From: Cyclobacteriaceae bacterium
GTDB lineage: Bacteria > Bacteroidota > Bacteroidia > Cytophagales > Cyclobacteriaceae
Reading direction: 5' to 3'
Length of the DNA: 64,000 nucleotides
Assembly (NCBI GenBank): GCA_022841475.1
Contig: JALHRJ010000021.1
Span: forward strand, 1-64,000
Part shown: positions 62,458 through 64,000 of the stretch, piece after piece
How the letters are laid out: every line of letters begins with the position of its first letter
Numbering within the stretch: position 1 is the first letter of the stretch
Translations under genes and position numbers: made by a program
The notes under the pieces: model-generated
Told to the model about the DNA's origin: nothing
Seen by the model: the letters and a program-made list of their open reading frames with translations, nothing else
Databases searched by the model: none

Positions 62458-62770
62458 TTTTTTTACATAAATATAATTATTTCACGCATTTCTTTAATCG
62501 ATTTAACCAAAATGGAATAGTTTTTAACTTTTGAAATTTAACATTTTTGAAGAATTTGATTGCTGTTTATGCGAGGAGTTGATTTTACCATTTAACAGAT
62601 TTAAAAGCGATTTCGCGGAAATAAGCAAACCAAATAATTGCGTTCAATAATAAATTCGTTTTAAACGAATAAATTTTTAACGAATGATTATTTTATGTAC
62701 TTTAGCCTAGAAGGATATCAGGTAGTAATCAATCAATCTCATTTACCCCGTATTGAGCAATTATCAAGAA
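62458..62770. promoter_or_regulatory. divergent intergenic region with ACGAAT motif repeats
   Basis: This AT-rich 313-bp gap separates the leftward CmlA-like unit from the rightward glycosyltransferase-like gene. It contains a near-palindrome ATTCGTTTTAAACGAAT at 62654-62670 and a third AACGAAT half-site at 62679-62685, which could be a regulator-binding array. The promoters for both directions should be here. I saw no exact TAnnTTTG. Confidence 0.45.
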
Positions 62771-64000
62771 ATGGCTAAAACAAGGGATTATGTTATCTCC
62801 AGGTTAAAAGATTGTTATGTCAATGATTATGATTTACTGAAACTTATAAATTATCTTAACTCAAAGTACCAACAATATGATTCCCTAAGCGACCTTGAAA
62901 GGGCAACGATATTTTGGAAAAGGCAGTTGCATGGTAACGGATTGATAACCACTAGGCAGCATCAAGATTGCTGCTTTGCATTTCTTGTGCCAGTGCACAA
63001 TGAAAGTGTGAAAAGAATACTCAAACAGATTCAGTCTATTGAACAGCAAACTGGATTAACACCTCAGGAATATGAAATTATTTACGTTGTCAACAATGAT
63101 GTTGCTGATTTTTATCAGAATTCATCGGGGATACAGCAGTGTAATCAAGAAGTCGTAAATGCAATAAGAGCTTTGCACAAGGAAAATATCCACGTTATAG
63201 ACAAAAGCAGTTTCGGAAATGAGATAAAGAATTGTAACATTGGTAAGGTGAGAAATCTGCTATTAGCCGAAGGGAGTTATCGGTTTTTCCAAAATCAGAA
63301 AAACGGCATTTTAATACAGTTGGACGCTGATACCTATCTTTATGATAAAAGCTACATGAATACCTTAAGTAATCACCTAGCAAGAAACAGCAATGTTATT
63401 GGCATAGCAGGAGGAATAACTTTTGAATTTAGCTTAGACGCGGCAGATACAGAGGAGATCGGAGAAATCAGGAATAAATTGAAGCAGTTGGTGTTGCTTA
63501 ATAAATGGAACACTTTAGTCATGTTTTATCAAGGCTCTAGTAGATATAAAGAAAATTTTAAAAAGGCATTTTTAGGAGCCCACATGATCACCAGAAGTTT
63601 TGAAACTGCAGTGGTGGGTGGCGTAATTGAGGAGAATGCTTTAGAAGACGGATTGTTTGGAATTGAAATGGAAGCCTATGCCCGCGAAAGAATGAAACAA
63701 GTGATTGAGTTAAAAGATTCTCTCCTCGCGGTTTCAGCTTTGAGGGAATCAAACAGAACAAATGTGTCGTTTGGTGCGGATTTAAAACAAATGGACAATA
63801 GTCAAAAGATTTTTGTTGATAACCCACTTATTACAAGTGCTATTTCAAGAATTCAAAGGAAATTTTTACCGATGATTAACGAACCTGAACTTAATATTGC
63901 TAAATTAAGATCTGAAATTAGGACAGAAAAAAAAAGTCTAATGTTATCTGATGAACATATTGAACATCTGATAACAAATATTTTCGATTCAAGATCGCGT
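62771..64000 (+). CDS. glycosyltransferase family 2-like protein, truncated by window end
   Basis: The frame from ATG at 62771 runs without a stop to the window edge, giving 410 codons. After a helical N-terminus it shows AFLVPVHNES (GT-A start), IIYVVNN, and a DxD in LIQLDADTYLYD, then a LEDGLFGIEMEAY segment late in the domain. This fits GT-A family 2-like transferases, but similarity is remote enough that a relative with a different acceptor is possible. It is divergent from the CmlA-like gene and probably part of the same biosynthetic region. The C-terminus is not visible. Confidence 0.7.
   Translation, partial: MAKTRDYVISRLKDCYVNDYDLLKLINYLNSKYQQYDSLSDLERATIFWKRQLHGNGLITTRQHQDCCFAFLVPVHNESVKRILKQIQSIEQQTGLTPQEYEIIYVVNNDVADFYQNSSGIQQCNQEVVNAIRALHKENIHVIDKSSFGNEIKNCNIGKVRNLLLAEGSYRFFQNQKNGILIQLDADTYLYDKSYMNTLSNHLARNSNVIGIAGGITFEFSLDAADTEEIGEIRNKLKQLVLLNKWNTLVMFYQGSSRYKENFKKAFLGAHMITRSFETAVVGGVIEENALEDGLFGIEMEAYARERMKQVIELKDSLLAVSALRESNRTNVSFGADLKQMDNSQKIFVDNPLITSAISRIQRKFLPMINEPELNIAKLRSEIRTEKKSLMLSDEHIEHLITNIFDSRSR

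Noticed and set aside
1-64000. CRISPR arrays, rRNA operons and intact insertion sequences
   Set aside because: No regularly spaced direct repeats, no rRNA-like sequence and no transposase gene were seen.

Overview
This is a 64-kb chromosomal window of about 40-45% GC from a member of the Bacteroidota, most likely order Cytophagales (Chryseolinea/Ohtaekwangia/Fulvivirga-like; inferred from gene content, not from a marker tree). Pointers are a fused ccoN-ccoO oxidase gene, many lipoproteins with short N-terminal lipoboxes, DUF4382/DUF4288/LA_2272-type proteins, a Bacteroidota-type second EF-G, the arginine decarboxylase plus deoxyhypusine-synthase-like gene pair, and occasional TAnnTTTG-like promoter elements.

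Layout. 0-6 kb: the end of an FtsX-type permease, two small envelope proteins, and a sigma-54 response regulator convergent with a hybrid histidine kinase, their stop codons abutting. 6-11 kb: small membrane proteins, a polyprenol-phosphate mannosyltransferase-like enzyme, GmhB, and an EF-G paralogue whose catalytic histidine is a leucine. 11-20.5 kb: arginine decarboxylase divergent from a ureohydrolase, a START-domain protein, an M13 metallopeptidase, a deoxyhypusine-synthase-like enzyme, a kinase-fold protein and ArgS; this has the look of an arginine/polyamine neighbourhood. 20.5-24 kb: tandem glutathione peroxidases, a DUF4382 lipoprotein, a LiaF-like protein and a DUF4288 protein. 24-31 kb: a cbb3 cytochrome oxidase locus (ccoNO, Q, P, G, H and a DsbD/SafE-type membrane protein) followed by a universal stress protein. 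31-34 kb: a J-domain protein, SUI1, manganese-type SOD and a DinB-like gene broken by an in-frame amber codon. 34-46 kb (minus strand): uvrB, aroE, a DUF368 transporter, phosphosulfolactate synthase, a TPR protein, then an exopolysaccharide block (epimerase, CpsB-type phosphatase, Wzc-type tyrosine kinase, Wza, GT4). 46-51 kb: hflX and a secreted TPR-CHAT protein.

At 51.28 kb a tRNA-Arg(CCT) is overlapped by the 3' end of a large serine recombinase gene, marking an integrated element that carries a ParB-like protein and two small ORFs. After about 1 kb of sparse, repeat-bearing DNA, the right end has an FtsX/MacB-type permease, an LA_2272 surface-repeat protein, and a translationally coupled pair: a CmlA-like diiron beta-hydroxylase and a type II thioesterase. 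Together with a divergent, truncated glycosyltransferase-like gene, these suggest the edge of a nonribosomal-peptide or polyketide cluster that continues outside the window.

Most interesting leads: the hydrolysis-deficient-looking EF-G2, the deoxyhypusine-synthase-like/ureohydrolase/arginine decarboxylase neighbourhood with an embedded kinase-like protein, the CmlA-like/thioesterase cassette, and the compact recombinase-ParB element. No CRISPR array, rRNA or intact insertion sequence was seen.
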